Below, piece after piece: positions 40,289 to 49,568 of a DNA stretch of 64,000 nucleotides. The notes below the pieces were generated by a model. It was not told the DNA's origin, did not search any database, and saw only the letters and a list, made by a program, of their open reading frames with translations. The DNA lies in assembly GCF_009451885.1 (NCBI RefSeq), contig NZ_WIAO01000020.1, forward strand, positions 23,363-87,362, read 5' to 3'. Made by a program: the position numbers and the translations under genes. Within the stretch, counting starts at the first letter, position 1. Each line of letters starts with the position of its first letter. The stretch comes from Glycomyces albidus (lineage in GTDB: Bacteria > Actinomycetota > Actinomycetes > Mycobacteriales > Micromonosporaceae).

Positions 40289-40944
40289 TCGATGTGCTGG
40301 TCGTCGACGACGACTTCCGCCTCGTGAACATCCACCGCGGCTTCGTCGAGCGCACCCCCGGGTTCCGGGTGGTGGCGTCGGCCCGCTCCGGGGAGGAGAC
40401 CCTCGCCGCGCTCGAGGAGCACCGCCCGGACCTGGTGCTGCTCGACCTGTACCTGCCGGACGTGTTCGGGCTCGACCTGGTGCGGCGCATGCGCGCCGAG
40501 GGGCACGAGACCGACGTCTTCGTCATCTCCGCGGCCCGCGAGGCCGACGCCGTCCGGGCCGCGGTCCGCCTCGGCGTCGTCTCGTACCTGCTCAAGCCGT
40601 TCGGCTTCGACGAGTTCCAGGAGCGCCTGGAGCAGTACGCGAACCGGCGGGCCGGGCTCGCCATGGCCGTCCGGGACCAGGCCGACGTCGACCGGGCGTT
40701 CGAGCGGACCGGGTCGGCGGCGGCGATGCCGAAGGGGTTCAGCGCCGAGACGGCCCAGCTCGTGGAGGCCACGCTCCGGGAGGCGGAGGGGTCGCTGTCG
40801 GCGGCCGAGTGCGCCGAGCGCATCGGCGTCTCGCGGGTGAGCGCCCGCCGCTACCTGGAGCAGCTCGCCGAGCGCGGCCGGGCCGAGGTCGCGTTGAGGT
40901 ACGCCGGCCGCGGCCGCCCCGAGCGCCGCTACACCTGGCGTTAG
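40285..40944 (+). CDS. Response regulator, CitB/DcuR family
   Basis: A 219-aa response regulator. The receiver has the acidic pocket VVDDD (residues 6-10), the phospho-acceptor D54 in VLLDLYLPD and K104 in YLLKPFG. The C-terminal output domain (about 150-219) carries an HTH (AAECAERIGVSRVSARRYLE) typical of CitB/DcuR/MalR-type regulators. Its ATG overlaps the kinase stop codon by four bases (ATGA). It probably activates tctCBA. Its end overlaps the convergent APH-like gene by four bases. Confidence 0.92.
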   Translation: MIDVLVVDDDFRLVNIHRGFVERTPGFRVVASARSGEETLAALEEHRPDLVLLDLYLPDVFGLDLVRRMRAEGHETDVFVISAAREADAVRAAVRLGVVSYLLKPFGFDEFQERLEQYANRRAGLAMAVRDQADVDRAFERTGSAAAMPKGFSAETAQLVEATLREAEGSLSAAECAERIGVSRVSARRYLEQLAERGRAEVALRYAGRGRPERRYTWR

Positions 40945-41975
40945 GACCGGCCGGCTTCGCCGCGCGTGAATGCCGCTTCGACCGCGTCGAGGTTCGCGGT
41001 CCACCAGCGCAGGAGCCGCTCGTCGGAGAAGAAGACGCGGTCGCTCGCCGTGCGGTCCAGGTAGTAGTGGTATTTCAAGTGCCACACGGAGGTCAGCAGT
41101 CGCCACCAGCGGCGCCGGGCGGCGTCGGCGAGGGCGTCGGACCCGATGCCGGCGACGGTCCGGTACCCGGCGACGAGTGCGGCGACGTTGTCGAGGTCGA
41201 TGCGCCCGTCGGGGAGCGCGAACTGGTAGGTGGCGGCGCGCACGATCTCTTCGCCGTACGGGTTGGGGCGCACCCGGTCCCAGTCGAGGACGGCGGCGAT
41301 GCGGTCGCCGCGCCAGAGCAGGTTCCAGTTCTGGCAGTCGCCGTGCGTCCAGCCGGCCGGCCCGGCGGGCGGGTCCTCGGAGGGCCGCAGGCGCTCGTGG
41401 GCGGCGATGAGGTCGAGGCGGCTGCGCAGCAGCGGTTCGGCGGCGCGGTCGAACGCGTCGGGTTCGGCGCGGGCGGCGATCTGGTCGAGGTAGTCGCCGA
41501 TGCGGTCGTGCGCGGTCGCGACCGTGGGCGGCCCTTCGGTGCTCGGACCGGCCTCGGGGAGCAGGCCGGGGCGGGCCAGCGCGGTGTGGATCCGGCCGAT
41601 GACCGCGCCCATGTGGAAGGAGGTGCCGGCGTCCATGTCGGGTCCGAGGAGGTGGGTGCCGTCGATCCAGGGGGTGAGGTAGTAGCCGTGTCCGCCGATC
41701 TCGGCGACGGTGGTGCCGTCGGCGGCGGGGACCGCCGCCGCGACGGGGACGCCGTCGGCAGCGACCGAGGCCGTGAGTGCGAGGCTGCGCCGGGCCGAGT
41801 CGGGGTCGAGCGCGTCGAGTTCTTTGAGCGCGAACGCGCCCGCGTCGGTGTCCAGGCGCCAGTTGCGGTTCAGCAGTCCGTCGGGCAGGTACCGGCAGGC
41901 GGTGACGGTGCCGAGGCGGTAGGCGCGGGCGATCGGGTCGAGTCCGGCGCGCGGGCGGGGTTCGGGTGGGGCCAC
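40941..41975 (-). CDS. Aminoglycoside phosphotransferase-family kinase
   Basis: A 344-aa protein-kinase-like fold enzyme of the APH/ChoK superfamily. FALKELDALD carries the ATP-binding Lys, the catalytic loop is GWTHGDCQNWNLLWRGD (His-Gly-Asp at about 213-215), and the metal-binding Asp is in AVLDWDRVRPNPYGEE. The C-terminal helix region (WWRLLTSVWHLKYHYYLDR) is typical. The family phosphorylates small molecules such as choline, homoserine or aminoglycosides. No substrate can be given; resistance is not implied. It is convergent with the response-regulator gene. Confidence 0.85.
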   Translation of the reverse strand: MAPPEPRPRAGLDPIARAYRLGTVTACRYLPDGLLNRNWRLDTDAGAFALKELDALDPDSARRSLALTASVAADGVPVAAAVPAADGTTVAEIGGHGYYLTPWIDGTHLLGPDMDAGTSFHMGAVIGRIHTALARPGLLPEAGPSTEGPPTVATAHDRIGDYLDQIAARAEPDAFDRAAEPLLRSRLDLIAAHERLRPSEDPPAGPAGWTHGDCQNWNLLWRGDRIAAVLDWDRVRPNPYGEEIVRAATYQFALPDGRIDLDNVAALVAGYRTVAGIGSDALADAARRRWWRLLTSVWHLKYHYYLDRTASDRVFFSDERLLRWWTANLDAVEAAFTRGEAGRS

Positions 41976-42122
41976 CGCGAAAGGCTACCGGCGGGGGCCG
42001 GGCGGCGCATCGGTGTTTTGGTCCGGGAGGGCGGAGGAGGGGCTGTGAATGGGGAACGGCCGGGCGGGTGCCCGGCCGCGGATGCTGCCCGTGCCGCAAT
42101 GGTCTGCGGCCGAGCGGTGGTG

Positions 42123-42198
42123 TGGTGGAGTCTAGGGGAATCGAACCCCTAACCCCCGCCTTGCAAAGGCGGTGCTCTGCCAATTGAGCTAAGACCCC
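42123..42198 (-). tRNA. tRNA-Ala (UGC)
   Basis: On the minus strand the molecule begins GGGGTCTTAGCTCAATTGGC and ends GACTCCACCA. The anticodon loop is TTTGCAA with anticodon TGC in the stem CCGCC/GGCGG, the T-arm contains GGGGTTCGATTCCCC, and the acceptor pairs GGGGTCT with AGACTCC (one G-T). CCA is encoded. It follows tRNA-Ile in the conserved gyrA-downstream order. Confidence 0.97.
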
Positions 42199-42299
42199 TG
42201 GGACGGCCGGCGGTGAGACCGGACCGTTCGAGTATCCCCGCTGCGCACGGGGCAACAGCGAGGATACCCGCAGCGCAGTGAGTTGGCTAACGCGATCCG

Positions 42300-42431
42300 C
42301 TAGCGCACGTCCTCCGCGGAGGTGGTGGCCTCGTGCCACAGGGTGCGGTCGTCGTTGATCGACTTGACCTTCTTGGCGACCACGAACGCGACCGTCGCCA
42401 CCCCGGCGACGATCAAGATCTTCTTCCACAT
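42300..42431 (-). CDS. DLW-39 family protein
   Basis: A 43-aa protein too short for most gene callers: MWKKILIVAGVATVAFVVAK followed by KVKSINDDRTLWHEATTSAE. One N-terminal membrane helix, then a basic turn and the conserved DxxLWxEAT motif identify the actinobacterial DLW-39 family. It is conserved near the gyrA-tRNA-Ile-tRNA-Ala region in these organisms. Function is unknown. It has an ATG at 42431 with GGGG in the upstream leader. Confidence 0.88.
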   Translation of the reverse strand: MWKKILIVAGVATVAFVVAKKVKSINDDRTLWHEATTSAEDVR

Positions 42432-42552
42432 GGACCCAGGCCCCCTATATCAGAGATTGCCGCGTACAGCAATGCCGCGGTCGGCATCGCGCGATGCGCC
42501 TCAGCATAGCGAACTGCGGCGCGCCGGACCGCCGGGCCGGTCCCCCGCGGGC

Positions 42553-43137
42553 TCAGTGTCTGATTCCGGGCGTGTCGGTTTCGGGTGTGAAGAAGGTCTT
42601 GGCGGCGGCGAGGGCGGCGTCGTCGCGCAGGACCTGGCCGGGGCGGGATCCGCAGCCGAGGAGGACGCCGCGCCAGTCCATGCCCATGTACTCGGCGGAG
42701 AGGCGCAGGGTGCCGGCGAGCGGGGCGGCGGCGGCGGGGTCGTCGTCGCCTTGGACGGTGACGGCCCAGAGGCGGCGGCCGCGCATGCGGGCCTTGAAGT
42801 CGAGGCCGGGGACGCGCAGCCACCCCGACCAGTAGTCGAGGTAGTTCTTGATCGAGCCGCTCACCGAGTACCAGTACAGCGGGGAGGCGATCACGATGTC
42901 GGTGGCGGCGAGGGTCGCGTCCTGGACCGTCCGCTCGGGTCCTGTGGCGGGCGGGGTGGTGCCGTCGCCGGTGTGCCGGAGGTCCTTGAAGGGCGGGAGG
43001 GCGAGGTCGGCGAGGCGGATCCACTCCTGGGCGGCCTCGGGTTCGAGGTGTTCGGCGGCGGCGCGGGCGAGGGTCTCGGTGTTGCCGCCGGTGCGGGCGC
43101 TGCCGAGGAGGAACAGGAACGAGCGGGGCGAGGGCAT
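42553..43137 (-). CDS. NAD(P)H-dependent flavin oxidoreductase (flavodoxin-like fold)
   Basis: A 194-aa flavodoxin-fold FMN reductase/quinone oxidoreductase of the YieF/WrbA type. LFLLGSARTGGNTETLARAA (residues 7-26) binds the FMN phosphate, ASPLYWYSVSGSIKNYLDYW (about 88-107) is the second FMN loop, and VTVQGDDDP follows. The ATG at 43137 begins the conserved strand; the upstream open frame (to 43263) covers the tRNA region and is not coding. It likely reduces flavin or quinones with NAD(P)H. It lies between the two tRNA genes. Confidence 0.88.
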   Translation of the reverse strand: MPSPRSFLFLLGSARTGGNTETLARAAAEHLEPEAAQEWIRLADLALPPFKDLRHTGDGTTPPATGPERTVQDATLAATDIVIASPLYWYSVSGSIKNYLDYWSGWLRVPGLDFKARMRGRRLWAVTVQGDDDPAAAAPLAGTLRLSAEYMGMDWRGVLLGCGSRPGQVLRDDAALAAAKTFFTPETDTPGIRH

Positions 43138-43218
43138 GGGCGTGCTTTCGAGCGGCGGGACGGGACGAGGCGGGGTCTCCCGGTTCAAGGCCCGGGCCGG
43201 GCCCGGGTATTCCGGGCA

Positions 43219-43247
43219 AGAAAAAACCCGCCGGTCACCGGCGGGTG
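43219..43247 (-). terminator. Intrinsic terminator downstream of tRNA-Ile
   Basis: On the minus strand ACCCGCCGG TGA CCGGCGGGT is followed by TTTTTTC. It begins two bases after the tRNA-Ile CCA end, so it terminates the tRNA transcript. The T-tract makes this one of the clearest intrinsic terminators in the window. Confidence 0.9.
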
Positions 43248-43248
43248 T

Positions 43249-43325
43249 TGGTGGGCGTACCAAGACTCGAACTTGGGACCTTCGAGTTATCAGCTCGACG
43301 CTCTAACCACCTGAGCTATACGCCC
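43249..43325 (-). tRNA. tRNA-Ile (GAU)
   Basis: On the minus strand the gene starts GGGCGTATAGCTCAGGTGGT and ends TACGCCCACCA. The anticodon stem TCGAG/CTCGA encloses the loop CTGATAA, giving anticodon GAT. The T-arm is CCAAGTTCGAGTCTTGG. CCA is encoded. It is upstream of tRNA-Ala and downstream of gyrA-DUF3566, as in many actinobacteria. Confidence 0.97.
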
Positions 43326-43451
43326 TTGCAGGTTGCGAGGCCGGGGACCTGGGGTCTCATCGGCGACGCTGAGAAAGATTACCCCATCATCGTTCCAGCG
43401 GCGAATCAGGGCCCCTCCGGGGAGGGACGGGCATCACTGGGCGGGAACGCA

Positions 43452-43485
43452 GGTGCGCCCGCGGCCGTCCGGCCGCGGGCGCACC
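43452..43485 (-). terminator. Hairpin terminator of the gyrB-gyrA-DUF3566 operon
   Basis: GGTGCGCCCGCGGCC and GGCCGCGGGCGCACC form a perfect 15-bp stem with the loop GTCC, 9 bases after the DUF3566 stop codon on the minus strand. It has no T-tract. Confidence 0.75.
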
Positions 43486-43493
43486 GGTACTCG

Positions 43494-44204
43494 CTAGTCG
43501 CGTTCGGCGAGGGTGACCTCGACGCCGCCGACGAGGTCGGCGCAGACGTTGTAGATGAACGAGCCGAGTGTGGCCAGCGCGGTGAACAGGACCATGTTGA
43601 CGACGCCGAGCAGGGCGGCGGCCCCGATGACGCCCTTCGCGGTGATCCGGAAGTCCTCCGCGGGGGTGCCCGAGTCGGCGTTGGTGCCCATGAGCATCTG
43701 CAGCATGTCGTTGACGGTGTCGAACACGCCCATCGCGTCGAGGGCGATGTAGAGGACGGTGGTCGCCACGACCATGACGATGAAGAGCACGATCGACACG
43801 GCGAACGCGAATTTCATCACCGACCACGGGTCGATGCGCTTGAGCCGCAGGCGGGCCCGGCGGGGGCCGCGTGCGGTGGCCTGGCTGACGGCCGCGCGGG
43901 CGGCGCGGACCGCGTCGGCGACGCGCGCCGACGAGGCGACGCCGGCGGCCTGGTTGGCCGCGGTGTTGCCGGTGGGCCCGGTGGGGATCGGGATCGCCTC
44001 CGGGGTGACCGGGGGCGGTGTCATGCCCGGCGGGCGCCGCAGTGTCAGCGTCTGGTCCTGTGCGGGCGCAGGGGCCGGTTCGGGGGCGGCGTCGGAAGCC
44101 GACGGTCCCGCTTCCGGCTCTGCGGCTGCGGACGGTTCGGAGGGCAGCTCCGGCACGTCGTCGTCGCGCTCGGTCTCCGCTGCGGTGGCCTTCGCGTCGG
44201 TCAT
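43494..44204 (-). CDS. DUF3566 membrane protein
   Basis: A 236-aa protein of the actinobacterial DUF3566 family, always found just downstream of gyrA. The N-terminal 110 residues are acidic and Pro/Ala-rich (disordered). The conserved part (about 120-236) has ARLRLKRIDPWSVMKFAFAV, two transmembrane segments (VSIVLFIVMVVATTVLYIAL and ALLGVVNMVLFTALATLG), and ends FIYNVCADLVGGVEVTLAE. Function is not established. The start lies 1 base from the gyrA stop codon, so it is probably co-transcribed. Confidence 0.87.
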   Translation of the reverse strand: MTDAKATAAETERDDDVPELPSEPSAAAEPEAGPSASDAAPEPAPAPAQDQTLTLRRPPGMTPPPVTPEAIPIPTGPTGNTAANQAAGVASSARVADAVRAARAAVSQATARGPRRARLRLKRIDPWSVMKFAFAVSIVLFIVMVVATTVLYIALDAMGVFDTVNDMLQMLMGTNADSGTPAEDFRITAKGVIGAAALLGVVNMVLFTALATLGSFIYNVCADLVGGVEVTLAERD

Positions 44205-46709
44205 CTACTCGTCCTGTCCCTCATCGGGTTCCGGTTCCTCGGCGCTCCTGGTGATGGCGAGCAGCGACACTTTCTCGGGCAGGTCGATCAGTTTGACGCC
44301 CTGGGTGTTGCGGTCCGACGTCTGCCGGACCGGCTTCACAGGAGTCCTGATGACCCCTCCCTCCGAGGTGATCGCGAACAGCTCGTCGTCGGGCGTCACC
44401 GACAGCGCCCCAACCAGGTCGCCGCGCCGTTCCGTGATCTTAGCCGTCAGAACGCCCTTGCCGCCGCGGCCCTGCTGCGGATACGCGTCGACCGGAGTGC
44501 GTTTCGCGTAGCCGCGGCTGGTGGCCACGAGGATGTCCATATTATCGCGGAGGACGATCATGGTGAGCAATTCGTCGTCCCCGACGAACCGCATCCCGAT
44601 CACGCCGCTGGTCGCCCGGCCCATGGGGCGGAGCGCCTCGTCGGTGGCCTGGAACCGGATCGACTGGGCCTTGCGGGAGACGAGCAGCAGGTCGTCCTCG
44701 GGCTGGATGAGCGAGGCGCCGACCAGTTCGTCGCCGTCGCGCAGGTTGATGCCGATGAGGCCGCCGGTGCGCGGGGAGTCGAAGTCGGTGAGCTTGGACT
44801 TCTTCACCAGGCCGTTGCGGGTGGCCAGCACCAGGTAGGGGGCGACCTCGTAGTTGGCCATCTGGATGACCTGGGCGATGGTCTCGTCGGGGCCGAACGC
44901 GAGGATGTTCGCCACGTGCTGGCCGCGGGCGGTGCGGCTGGCCTCGGGCAGCTCGTAGGCCTTCGCGCGGTACACGCGGCCCTTGTTCGTGAAGAACAGG
45001 ATCCAGTCGTGGGTGGTGCACACGAAGAAGTGGCTGACGATGTCGTCCTGCTTGAGCTGCGCGCCCTGGACGCCCTTGCCGCCGCGCTTCTGCGAGCGGA
45101 AGGAGTCGGTGGAGGTGCGCTTCACATAGCCGCCGCGGGTGATGGTCACCACGATGTCCTCGCGGGCGATGAGGTCCTCCATGGACACCTCGCCGGCGTC
45201 GGGGAGGATCTGGGTGCGGCGGTCGTCGCCCCAGCGGGCGACGACCGCCGCGAGCTCTTCGCGGACGATCTGGCGCTGCCGCTCGGGCTTGTCGAGGATG
45301 TCCTTGAGGTCGGCGATCTTGGCCTCGATCTCGGACAGCTCGTCGATGATCCGCTGCCGTTCGAGGGCGGCGAGGCGGCGCAGCTGCATGTCGAGGATGG
45401 CGACGGCCTGGACCTCGTCGACGTCGAGCAGCGACATGAGGCCCTGCTTCGACTCCTCGGCCGAGGGCGACCGGCGGATGAGCGCGATGGTCTCGTCGAG
45501 CAGGTCGAGGGCCTTGGCGAGGCCGCGGAGGATGTGGGCGCGCTCTTCGGCCTTGCGCATCCGGTACTGGGTGCGGCGGACGATGACGTCGATCTGGTGC
45601 GCGACGTAGTAGCGGACCATCTGCGCGATGTTCAGCGTCCGGGGCACGCCGTCGACCAGGGCGAGCATGTTCGCGCCGAACGTGTCCTGGAGCTGGGTGT
45701 GCTTGTACAGGTTGTTGAGGACGACCTTGGGGACGGCGTCGCGCTTGAGGACGACGACGATCCGCATGCCGGTGCGGCCGGAGGACTCGTCGCGGATGTC
45801 GGCGATGCCGCCGAGCTTGCCCTCCTTGACGAGGTCGGCGATGCGCTCGGCGAGGTTGTCGGGGTTGACCTGGTAGGGCAGTTCGGTCACGACCAGGCAG
45901 GGGCGGCCCTTGGCGTCCTCTTCGACCTCGATGACGGCGCGCATCTTGATGGAGCCGCGGCCGGTCCGGTAGGCGTCCTCGATGGCGGCGCGGCCGAGGA
46001 TGGTGGCGCCGGTCGGGAAGTCGGGGCCGGTGATGATGCCGAGGATCGCCTCGAGGGCCTCGGCCTCGTCGGCGTCGGGGTGCTCGAGGCACCAGTCGAC
46101 GGCCTTGGCGACCTCGCGGAGGTTGTGCGGCGGGATCTTGGTGGCCATGCCGACCGCGATGCCTTCGGAGCCGTTGACGAGCAGGTTCGGGATCCGGCTG
46201 GGGAGGATCGTCGGCTCGGTGGTCTTGCCGTCGTAGTTCGGCTCGAAGTCGACGGACTCCTCGTCGATGTCGCGGAGCATCTCCATCGCGAGCGGCTCGA
46301 GGCGCGACTCGGTGTACCGGTGCGCGGCGGCCGGGTCGTTGCCCGGGGAGCCGAAGTTGCCCTGGCCGTCGATGAGCGGGTAGCGCAGGCTCCACGGCTG
46401 AGCCATGCGGACCAGCGAGTCGTAGATCGCGCCGTCGCCGTGGGGGTGGAACTGCCCCATGACGTCGCCGATGACGCGCGAGCACTTGACGTACCCGCGG
46501 TCGGGGCGGTAGCCGCCGTCGTACATGGCGTACAGGATCTTGCGGTGGACCGGCTTGAGGCCGTCGCGGACGTCGGGCAGCGCGCGCCCGACGATGACGC
46601 TCATCGCGTAGTCGAGGTAGGACCGCGACATCTCCACTTCGATGCCGACCGGTTCGATGCGGCCGTGGCCCTCGGGGATCTCCAGCTGGTCTTGGTTGTT
46701 CTCAGGCAC
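44205..46709 (-). CDS. gyrA: DNA gyrase subunit A
   Basis: GyrA (834 aa) is the breakage-reunion subunit of DNA gyrase, which introduces negative supercoils with GyrB. The winged-helix/tower part holds the catalytic Tyr in [14 protein letters not shown]. The quinolone-resistance region reads [20 protein letters not shown], with Gly93 at the position of E. coli Ser83 and Asp97 at Asp87. The C-terminal half is a beta-pinwheel with the GyrA-box [10 protein letters not shown]. The GTG start has AAGGAAG six bases upstream. It follows gyrB by 87 bases. Confidence 0.97.
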   Translation of the reverse strand: MPENNQDQLEIPEGHGRIEPVGIEVEMSRSYLDYAMSVIVGRALPDVRDGLKPVHRKILYAMYDGGYRPDRGYVKCSRVIGDVMGQFHPHGDGAIYDSLVRMAQPWSLRYPLIDGQGNFGSPGNDPAAAHRYTESRLEPLAMEMLRDIDEESVDFEPNYDGKTTEPTILPSRIPNLLVNGSEGIAVGMATKIPPHNLREVAKAVDWCLEHPDADEAEALEAILGIITGPDFPTGATILGRAAIEDAYRTGRGSIKMRAVIEVEEDAKGRPCLVVTELPYQVNPDNLAERIADLVKEGKLGGIADIRDESSGRTGMRIVVVLKRDAVPKVVLNNLYKHTQLQDTFGANMLALVDGVPRTLNIAQMVRYYVAHQIDVIVRRTQYRMRKAEERAHILRGLAKALDLLDETIALIRRSPSAEESKQGLMSLLDVDEVQAVAILDMQLRRLAALERQRIIDELSEIEAKIADLKDILDKPERQRQIVREELAAVVARWGDDRRTQILPDAGEVSMEDLIAREDIVVTITRGGYVKRTSTDSFRSQKRGGKGVQGAQLKQDDIVSHFFVCTTHDWILFFTNKGRVYRAKAYELPEASRTARGQHVANILAFGPDETIAQVIQMANYEVAPYLVLATRNGLVKKSKLTDFDSPRTGGLIGINLRDGDELVGASLIQPEDDLLLVSRKAQSIRFQATDEALRPMGRATSGVIGMRFVGDDELLTMIVLRDNMDILVATSRGYAKRTPVDAYPQQGRGGKGVLTAKITERRGDLVGALSVTPDDELFAITSEGGVIRTPVKPVRQTSDRNTQGVKLIDLPEKVSLLAITRSAEEPEPDEGQDE

Positions 46710-46796
46710 CAGTGCTTCCTTGCTGTGTCAGACGAAGTCGTTTCGGGCCGCTGCCGTGTCGTTCGGGCCGGGCCGTCGGATGTCCTGGCTGTGCCG

Positions 46797-48755
46797 TCAG
46801 ATGTCCAGGAAGCGGACGTCCTTGGCGTTCTCCTGGATGAATCGGCGGCGGCTCTCCACGTCCTCCCCCATCAGGACGCTGAAGAGCTCGTCGGCGGTTG
46901 CCGCGTCGTCGAGCTGAACCTGGAGGAGGTTGCGCCGCGAGGGGTCCATGGTCGTCTCCCACAGCTCGGTGTAGTTCATCTCACCGAGGCCCTTGTAGCG
47001 CTGGACGCCGTCGGAGCGGCGCGGGTCGGCCTTGCCGGAGGCGACGCCGGCCTCGATGACCCGGTCGCGCTCGGCGTCGGAGTAGGCGTAGTCGACCAGG
47101 TCGCCCTTCTTGTTCCACTTGATCTTGTACAGCGGCGGCTGGCTCATGTACACGTGGCCGAGCTCGATGAGCGGGCGCATGAACCGGAACAGGAGGGTCA
47201 GCAGCAGCGTGTTGATGTGGTGGCCGTCGACGTCGGCGTCCGACATCAGGATGACCTTGTGGTAGCGGAGCTTCTCGGCGTCGAACTCCTCGTGGATCCC
47301 GGTGCCGAGGGCGGTGATCATGCCCTGGACCTCGTTGTTCTTGAGGATCTTGTCGAGGCGGGCCTTCTCGACGTTGAGGATCTTGCCGCGGATGGGCATG
47401 ATCGCCTGGGTGCGCGGGTTGCGGCCCTGCTTGGCGGAGCCGCCGGCCGAGTCGCCCTCGACGACGAAGATCTCGCACTCCTCGGGGTTCGTCGACTGGC
47501 AGTCGGCGAGCTTGCCGGGCATCGAGGAGGTCTCGAGGAGGCTCTTGCGGCGGGCGAGCTTGCGGGCCTGCGCGGCGGCCTTGCGGGCGTTCGCGGCGCT
47601 GGAGGCCTTCTGGACGATGATCCGCGCTTCCTTGGGGTGGCGGTCGAGCCAGTCGGGGAGCCACTCGTTGCACACGCGCTGGACGAAGCCCTTGACCTCG
47701 GTGTTGCCGAGCTTGGTCTTGGTCTGGCCTTCGAACTGGGGTTCGCGGAGTTTGACGGAGATGATCGCGGCCAGGCCCTCGCGGATGTCGTCGCCGGAGA
47801 GGCGGTCCTTCTCGGACTTGATGATCTTCTTCTCGAGGCCGTACTTGTTGACCGCGTTGGTGAGCGCGGAGCGGAAGCCCTCTTCGTGGGTGCCGCCCTC
47901 GTGGGTGTTGATCGTGTTCGCGAACGTGTAGACCGATTCGCCGTAGGACTCGTTCCACTGCATGGCGACCTCGATCGCCTGCTCCGACTCCTCGGCGCTG
48001 AACGCGATGACCGTGGGGTGGATGGCGTTCTTCGAGGCGTTGAGGTGGCGGACGAAGTCGGCGATGCCCTCGTCGTACTTGAACGTGACGTGGCGGATGT
48101 TCCCGTCCTCGTCGACGTGTTCGGGGCGCTCGTCGCGGAGGGTGATGGACAGGCCCTTGTTGAGGAAGGCCATCTCCTGGAGGCGGCGGTAGATCGTCTT
48201 GTAGTCGAACTCGAGGGTCTCGAAGATCTCGCCGTCGGGCCAGAAGCTGACGATGGTGCCGGTCTCGTCGGTGGTCTCGCCCTTCTCCAGCGGGCCGGGC
48301 TGGGCGTGCTTGTAGTCCTGGCGCCACACGTGCCCGTCGCGGCGGATCTCGACCGAGACGCGGGTCGAGAGGGCGTTGACGACCGAGACGCCGACGCCGT
48401 GGAGGCCGCCGGAGACGGCGTACGTCTGGGAGTCGAACTTGCCGCCCGCGTGGAGGACGGTGAGGGCGACCTCGACGCCGGGCTTGCCGAGCTTGGGGTG
48501 GATGTCGACCGGGAAGCCGCGGCCGTCGTCCTTGACGCTCACGCCGCCGTCGGCGGTGAGGGTCACGAGGATGTCGGTGGCGTAGCCCGCCATGGCCTCG
48601 TCGACGGAGTTGTCGACGACCTCCTGGATGAGGTGGTGCAGGCCGCGCTCACCGGTCGAGCCGATGTACATGCCGGGCCGCTTCCTGACGGCCTCGAGGC
48701 CTTCGAGGACTGTCAGCGAACTGGCGCTGTACTCGTCCTGCTGCTTCGCCGCCAC
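46797..48755 (-). CDS. gyrB: DNA gyrase subunit B
   Basis: GyrB (652 aa) supplies the ATPase and TOPRIM parts of gyrase. The GHKL ATPase has [20 protein letters not shown], the metal Asn in [13 protein letters not shown] and [14 protein letters not shown]. The TOPRIM domain has [19 protein letters not shown] and [11 protein letters not shown] chose the GTG at 48755, because GAAGGAG is six bases upstream; a TTG two codons earlier directly touches the RBS and is unlikely. It is first in the gyrB-gyrA-DUF3566 operon. Confidence 0.97.
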   Translation of the reverse strand: MAAKQQDEYSASSLTVLEGLEAVRKRPGMYIGSTGERGLHHLIQEVVDNSVDEAMAGYATDILVTLTADGGVSVKDDGRGFPVDIHPKLGKPGVEVALTVLHAGGKFDSQTYAVSGGLHGVGVSVVNALSTRVSVEIRRDGHVWRQDYKHAQPGPLEKGETTDETGTIVSFWPDGEIFETLEFDYKTIYRRLQEMAFLNKGLSITLRDERPEHVDEDGNIRHVTFKYDEGIADFVRHLNASKNAIHPTVIAFSAEESEQAIEVAMQWNESYGESVYTFANTINTHEGGTHEEGFRSALTNAVNKYGLEKKIIKSEKDRLSGDDIREGLAAIISVKLREPQFEGQTKTKLGNTEVKGFVQRVCNEWLPDWLDRHPKEARIIVQKASSAANARKAAAQARKLARRKSLLETSSMPGKLADCQSTNPEECEIFVVEGDSAGGSAKQGRNPRTQAIMPIRGKILNVEKARLDKILKNNEVQGMITALGTGIHEEFDAEKLRYHKVILMSDADVDGHHINTLLLTLLFRFMRPLIELGHVYMSQPPLYKIKWNKKGDLVDYAYSDAERDRVIEAGVASGKADPRRSDGVQRYKGLGEMNYTELWETTMDPSRRNLLQVQLDDAATADELFSVLMGEDVESRRRFIQENAKDVRFLDI

Positions 48756-49112
48756 CGGCAACTCCTTCTGTCGTCGATTCGTCGTTCACGGTCGGTAGAG
48801 AAAAGCTAGTCCATGGCTGTGACACTTGCAGCCGGTCTGGCCGCGCAAGCGCCTGATGTCCGGCCCGGGGCCGCCGGCGCGGGCCTGCCCGGGGGCGGAC
48901 CGGAGTCGGGGGCCGTACCGGGTCGCCGCCGCCGTGGCGGCCGTGGTGAGCCACGAAACAGGGCCGGACGCTGGAGAGCGCCGGCCGCGACCGCATCAGT
49001 CCATCCTACTGCGTCCGGTCTCGCGATACCCCTTCCGCGGCCCTCATTGTCGCCGCAGTCGCACTGGGAGCCGCGGACATGAACCCCCCTACGGACCTAG
49101 GGGTGTCCGGCT
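48756..49112. other. Intergenic region between gyrB start and dciA end
   Basis: This 357-base gap holds the gyrB promoter region and a short hairpin after dciA (CCCCTA/TAGGGG at 49086-49103). Open frames here are GC-composition artefacts without conserved residues. Supercoiling-responsive gyr promoters usually lie in this position, but I could not name boxes with confidence. Confidence 0.4.
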
Positions 49113-49568
49113 TCAGAACGTGTCACGAGAGCCATTGAACCGCACCCGCCTGGGGCCGAAGGAACGAGTCGGCTGCTTCGGGCCGACGATCTTCAGGCGC
49201 TTGACGACGCTCGGGCCCAGCGCCGCGGCGATCTTGGCGTGGATCTGGCGCGAGAACAGCCGCAGCTGCGTGGCCCAGGCGGTGGACTCGGCGACGACCA
49301 GGAGCTCGCCGTGCTCGAGCTGCTCGGGGCGGCAGTGGCTCGCGATCTCGGGGCCGACGATCGCCTCCCACCGGCCGAACACCGAGGCGTCGGCGACCTT
49401 CCGGGTCCAGCCGTTCTTGCGCACGACCTGCGGGAGGAGGCTCCCGAGCAGCTCGGGGTCGCGCTTGTCGGGCCCGGGACCGGACCACTCCTTGCGGAAC
49501 CGCGGGTCGTCGGACCTGCCGCGCCGGCGCGGGCGCGGCCGGTAGTCGTAGCCGCCGTCAGAGGACAC
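49113..49568 (-). CDS. dciA: DciA/DUF721 replication-initiation helicase-loading protein
   Basis: A 151-aa DciA-family (DUF721) protein, the ancestral loader/operator of the replicative helicase DnaB in bacteria that lack DnaC/DnaI. The N-terminal 40 residues are basic (YRPRPRRRGRSDDPRF). The KH-like core follows: LGSLLPQVVRKNGWTRKVAD, FGRWEAIVGPEIASHCRPEQ, VVAESTAWATQLRLFSRQIH. It overlaps the end of recF by 11 bases with a GTG start. The dnaN-gnd-recF-dciA-gyrB order is typical of actinobacteria. Confidence 0.93.
   Translation of the reverse strand: MSSDGGYDYRPRPRRRGRSDDPRFRKEWSGPGPDKRDPELLGSLLPQVVRKNGWTRKVADASVFGRWEAIVGPEIASHCRPEQLEHGELLVVAESTAWATQLRLFSRQIHAKIAAALGPSVVKRLKIVGPKQPTRSFGPRRVRFNGSRDTF

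Noticed and set aside
40941-41975. Reading the APH-fold kinase as an aminoglycoside resistance gene
   Set aside because: The fold is shared by many small-molecule kinases, and nothing in the neighbourhood supports antibiotic resistance.
43245-48809. An 1854-codon open frame on the plus strand across gyrA/gyrB
   Set aside because: It is antisense to gyrA and gyrB, consists of compositional Asp/Val/Gly/Leu repeats and has no conserved motif. It is a shadow of high-GC third positions.
48813-49082. An 89-codon plus-strand frame between gyrB and dciA
   Set aside because: No RBS, no conserved segment, and Ala/Gly/Arg-rich composition typical of noise.
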